From Minisyncoccota bacterium (GTDB lineage Bacteria; Patescibacteriota; Minisyncoccia; Phycocordibacterales; PALSA-1337), in the NCBI GenBank assembly GCA_018060945.1, contig JAGOVB010000005.1, positions 1-37,674 of the forward strand: a stretch of 37,674 bases of DNA, read 5' to 3'. The position numbers and the translations under genes were made by a program. Positions 34,726 to 37,674 of the stretch are shown one piece after another. The notes below the pieces were generated by a model. It worked only from the letters and a program-made list of their open reading frames with translations, had not been told where the DNA came from and did no database searches. The first letter of the stretch is position 1, and each line of letters begins with the position of its first letter.

Positions 34726-35596
34726 ACATTTTTTCTGCTTCGAGAAATAGATCGATTTCGCCTTCTAAAACCTCATCTATTTGAGATGTCTCCACATCGG
34801 TACGATGATCCTTTACCATTTTGTATGGATGCATGACATATGAGCGGATCTGATTGCCCCACTCAATATCGGTGGTTTTTGAAATGTACATACCCTTTTC
34901 GCGAGCAATACGTTCCTCTTCTTGACGTTTGTAGAGTTTTGCTTTGATGATGTCGAGTGCTCGTTCTTTGTTCTGGGCTTGTGAGCGCTCGGTTGTCACA
35001 TGTACTGAGATACCAGTAGGAACATGGACCATGCGCACCGCTGTCTCTCGTTTGTTTACATTTTGCCCTCCTGGGCCACCAGCTTTGGCAATAGAAATAT
35101 CGAGGTCTTTGTCAGGGATAGCGATCTCTGTATTTTTTTCAAATTTTGGAATAACTTCGACAAGTGAAAAAGAAGTGTGACGCTGTTGTTTAGAGTTAAA
35201 AGGAGAGATGCGTACGAGACGGTGTACCCCTGACTCATTTTTCAAAGTCCCGTATACATTTTTCCCAGAAATCTCGACGGTGATATTGCGGTAGCCGCCG
35301 TGGTCGTTGTCATTTTGGTGGATAACAGAAATCCCCCAACCTTTTGTATCACAATACTTTTTGTACATACGCATGAGTATTCCAGAAAAGTCTTCTGCAT
35401 CATCTCCCCCTGCTCCAGAAAATATGGTCATGATGGCAGCCCCAGAGTCGTACTTACTACCACCCTCGGCCTGGATCTTGAGCTCACCGAGTTCGCGAAT
35501 CATCGCCTGAGCTTTGTCCTTGTCAGCCCAAAAATCCGCTCCAGCCATAGCGGTTTCTATTTCATCAATACGGAGTTGGATTTTTTCTTTAGACAT
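34721..35596 (-). CDS. prfB: Peptide chain release factor 2, short N-terminal domain
   Basis: 291 aa against about 365 in most bacteria. Recognises UAA and UGA stops. SPF tripeptide at 131-133 (ISPFNSKQQRHTSF) defines RF2; GGQ at 176-178 (AGGPGGQNVNK) catalyses release. Domain 1 is cut to about 45 residues: IDEIETAMAGADFWADKDKAQ is followed almost directly by KYDSGAAIMTI. There is no in-frame stop or frameshift site before it. The start overlaps the upstream cohesin-like gene by 8 bp. Presence of RF2 supports UGA as a stop. Confidence 0.95.
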   Translation of the reverse strand: MSKEKIQLRIDEIETAMAGADFWADKDKAQAMIRELGELKIQAEGGSKYDSGAAIMTIFSGAGGDDAEDFSGILMRMYKKYCDTKGWGISVIHQNDNDHGGYRNITVEISGKNVYGTLKNESGVHRLVRISPFNSKQQRHTSFSLVEVIPKFEKNTEIAIPDKDLDISIAKAGGPGGQNVNKRETAVRMVHVPTGISVHVTTERSQAQNKERALDIIKAKLYKRQEEERIAREKGMYISKTTDIEWGNQIRSYVMHPYKMVKDHRTDVETSQIDEVLEGEIDLFLEAEKML

Positions 35597-36869
35597 TTGC
35601 TGGGGGTTGCGGAATCTGTGGTGGAGCTTGTGGTGGTTGTTCTTCTTTTTTAATCATGCTACGAAACTTCTGTATATTTCGGATGATGTGATGCCCCACC
35701 ATATAATGCGTCACGAGGACGACAATACCCAAAAGGATAATAGCTAGTAGTATATACACTAAATAATCTTTTACAAATTGGTTGATAAAGAAAGGTGCTT
35801 TTACATCTACTGATACATCTCTCGTATTTCCTGCTTTATCCACTGCACGTACGATGACTTCGAGACTACCGTCTTTTGAGAGAGGTACTTGAAATGGGCT
35901 CTCAGCCTGCACAAATACTGGTGATGTAGTGATTGGCTGTTTTTTGTCTATGATACCCACCTCATATCGATCGATGCCTGATAGATTATCTGTCGTAAAG
36001 AATGAGATGAGCGTACGCTCCACGAGAACCGCTGCGGCGACAAGATAGTTTACTTGAGGTTTAAAGGCTGCGGGTGGTGTTGTGTCAATTCGTATCAAGA
36101 AGTGACCGGTATTGCCCCACACTCCTTTTTTATTTGCTTTGATATGGAAATACCACAGTCCGTCTTTTAATTTTTCAAAAGATGTTGAGGTGTCTTCTGT
36201 ATCAGCGATACTATCAGGGATAGTCGTAGGGTTATTATCCAGCTCAAAGCTAAATCCTTCCATACCTGGATCACGCTCCCAAGACAGAACAGGGCTATCA
36301 TTTTTATACCACAACCCTTGATCAGAGTGTGTCTCAGAATACACTCGGACACCTTCTGGTGCTTTTGGGATGACTGAGTACTCTGCTCTACCAAGGTCGA
36401 CTACCGCCTCACTTCCTAATCCATCATTGAACAATACTTTTGAAGTAGAATTTACACTGATCGTCCCACTCCCTGTTTTCAATGCCTTAAAGGTCATTGT
36501 ACCGATGAGTCCAGAACTAGTGGTGATACCCCCAGGGATCACACCGACGTAGCTCGCCGTCCCTTTTGTATTGTCATATTTTGGTGGCTCTACCCATACA
36601 CCGATGATCGATACGCCTCCCGATGGACGGACTATGGCAAACTTTTCTTTATCGAATTGTATACGTATTTCAACTCCATTGATCGAGGACCCACGTGTGT
36701 CGATGAGGATAGGTACATCAAATGTAGTACCCTCGACAAAAGAACCTGTACGCGGTGACAAGGTTACCCCAACTCTTTTTACAAGAGTGTTTGCATTTAG
36801 GGTTTGTGCATTTGCTACTCCAAGAGAAGCAGCACATATGAAAAGTGCTAATAGTATTTTTTTCATCAT
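35589..36869 (-). CDS. Cohesin-like domain surface protein with C-terminal membrane anchor
   Basis: 426 aa. Signal peptide 1-21. Residues about 33-167 look like a cohesin/CBM-type beta sandwich (VTLSPRTGSFVEGTTFDVPILID, NGVEIRIQFDKEKF, GLIGTMTFKALKTGSGTISV). The middle has Ig-like parts (APEGVRVYSETH, RIDTTPPAAFKP, VRAVDKAGNTRDV). Transmembrane helix about 366-392, then a Pro/Gln-rich cytoplasmic tail. A second ATG lies at 36866. ATGA overlap with the upstream gene implies coupling. The partner is unknown. Confidence 0.8.
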   Translation of the reverse strand: MMKKILLALFICAASLGVANAQTLNANTLVKRVGVTLSPRTGSFVEGTTFDVPILIDTRGSSINGVEIRIQFDKEKFAIVRPSGGVSIIGVWVEPPKYDNTKGTASYVGVIPGGITTSSGLIGTMTFKALKTGSGTISVNSTSKVLFNDGLGSEAVVDLGRAEYSVIPKAPEGVRVYSETHSDQGLWYKNDSPVLSWERDPGMEGFSFELDNNPTTIPDSIADTEDTSTSFEKLKDGLWYFHIKANKKGVWGNTGHFLIRIDTTPPAAFKPQVNYLVAAAVLVERTLISFFTTDNLSGIDRYEVGIIDKKQPITTSPVFVQAESPFQVPLSKDGSLEVIVRAVDKAGNTRDVSVDVKAPFFINQFVKDYLVYILLAIILLGIVVLVTHYMVGHHIIRNIQKFRSMIKKEEQPPQAPPQIPQPPANV

Positions 36870-37674
36870 ATCGAGCTGATATCTTTTATTTCTTTGTCGA
36901 TCACTTTTTCTGCATCATTTAGATCTTGTTTTAGATCTTTGATAGAATTGTTTTTGACATCTTGGTCGAGGACCTTAAATGATTTCTTTACAATTTCTCT
37001 AGCACTCTTCTTCCCTTTTCTAATATGCGCTCCACTCCTGAGCAAGAGTCCGAGGATAAATAAGAACAATGCTGACGTTGCAGCCGCTACCCACATGCTC
37101 GCATTTGAAAACGGATTTCCTATTTTGATCTCAAGCTCATTTGAGCGGATTGAATTACTCATGTCTGGCTTGATCGCGACTACCGTCACTTTGTAAGTAC
37201 CGGCCCTTAAGCTCTGTGGGACAAGGGTGTAGAAATCCCCTTTTTCATCAATGGTACTGGTGATAAATACTTTGTATCCACTTGCATCTATAAAGGTGAT
37301 GAGCGCCTGTGCTTTTGGATATTCGGTATTTCCGGCTATTGCTTGCTCACCGAACTTTTTGACCAACATGATCTCTGGTGCATTTAATTCGGGTTTCTTT
37401 TGCGGTTGTTCTGATTCAGTTGGTACCTCGATTTTGATTTCTTCTATCTTCTTTGCGGGAGTTTCAACTGGTTTGATTTCTTTTAGAGGGGCTGGATTTA
37501 TAGTAAAGATACCGCTTCGTAGGGCACCGGTAATGTTTGTACCCTGGCCATCATTTGCAAGTATTTGCGCAGAGCCTATAGAGACTGTTCCGTTACCAGG
37601 CTGAATAGCGCGCAGATTTAACGTCACGATATCTGCACTTCCACCAGGATGTCCTCCGAGAGAGACTCCTTCAA
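36866..37674 (-). CDS. Cohesin-like surface protein, 5' part cut by window edge
   Basis: The frame is open to the right edge, upstream of an internal GTG at 37627, so the start lies outside. The visible part opens with the end of a cohesin-like domain (GGHPGGSADIVTLNLRAI, SAQILANDGQGTNI), then a Lys/Pro/Glu-rich linker, a beta domain (ITSTIDEKGDFYTLVPQ, AGTYKVTVVAI), a transmembrane helix (WVAAATSALFLFILGLLL) and a charged coiled tail. Paralogue-like to the following gene, with which it shares an ATGA overlap. Confidence 0.78.
   Translation of the reverse strand, partial: EGVSLGGHPGGSADIVTLNLRAIQPGNGTVSIGSAQILANDGQGTNITGALRSGIFTINPAPLKEIKPVETPAKKIEEIKIEVPTESEQPQKKPELNAPEIMLVKKFGEQAIAGNTEYPKAQALITFIDASGYKVFITSTIDEKGDFYTLVPQSLRAGTYKVTVVAIKPDMSNSIRSNELEIKIGNPFSNASMWVAAATSALFLFILGLLLRSGAHIRKGKKSAREIVKKSFKVLDQDVKNNSIKDLKQDLNDAEKVIDKEIKDISSI

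Overview
The window looks like a chromosome segment of a Patescibacteria (CPR) bacterium, most likely of the Paceibacteria/Parcubacteria. The basis is gene content and style: surface proteins with G-x-AWS-x-x-IGWI repeats, the CPR type of PemK/MazF toxin, a release factor 2 with a shrunken N-terminal domain, many small single-pass membrane proteins, and mostly housekeeping and cell-envelope genes with no biosynthetic operons. Standard code 11 fits: an RF2 with an SPF motif is present and TGA is used as a stop. No rRNA, CRISPR array, transposase or integrase was seen.

Layout. 1-2561: a LamG surface protein cut by the left edge, then three small membrane-protein genes. 2582-4993: groES-groEL and a divergent orphan PemK/MazF toxin. 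5130-10111: secG, a membrane-anchored solute-binding protein, RNase J and an MFS transporter, all on the plus strand. 10076-10828: a methyltransferase. 10857-11992: a GC-richer one-gene cassette (cassette 1) with its own promoter and terminator. 12007-14929: a surface-protein operon containing a recent partial gene duplication. 14988-18063: enolase and phosphoglycerate mutase (lower glycolysis). 17938-20359: PAP2 phosphatase, a frameshifted coiled-coil ORF, an orphan OmpR-type response regulator and a RecB/Cas4-like nuclease. 20346-26987: cyclophilin, DHH phosphoesterase, DEAD-box helicase, two envelope proteins (one a strongly acidic repeat protein), a flavin oxidase and a YbjQ protein. 27002-30515: a DUF4105 protein, small membrane proteins, an anchored dienelactone hydrolase-like protein and a possible ncRNA locus. 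30587-30657: tRNA-Gln(CUG). 30711-31400: a second GC-richer one-gene cassette (cassette 2). 31402-37674: CTP synthase, then the operon cohesin-like protein, cohesin-like protein, prfB, ftsE, ftsX.

How the genes fit together: RNA turnover and remodelling (RNase J, DHH oligoribonuclease-like, DEAD-box helicase), protein folding and secretion (GroESL, cyclophilin, SecG), division and wall remodelling (FtsEX, PAP2, a peptidoglycan-binding-like protein), and a large investment in secreted or anchored surface proteins.

The most notable signals are regulatory. Many start codons lie 6-9 nt downstream of a -10 hexamer, so leaderless or nearly leaderless transcription appears common. In three places the stop codon of one gene sits inside the -10 hexamer of the next. 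An extended -10 of the form TGCTATAnT recurs. The two cassette genes differ from their neighbours in having higher GC, Shine-Dalgarno sequences and their own terminators, which suggests independently acquired moron-like genes. All family assignments come from reading motifs; no database search was run.
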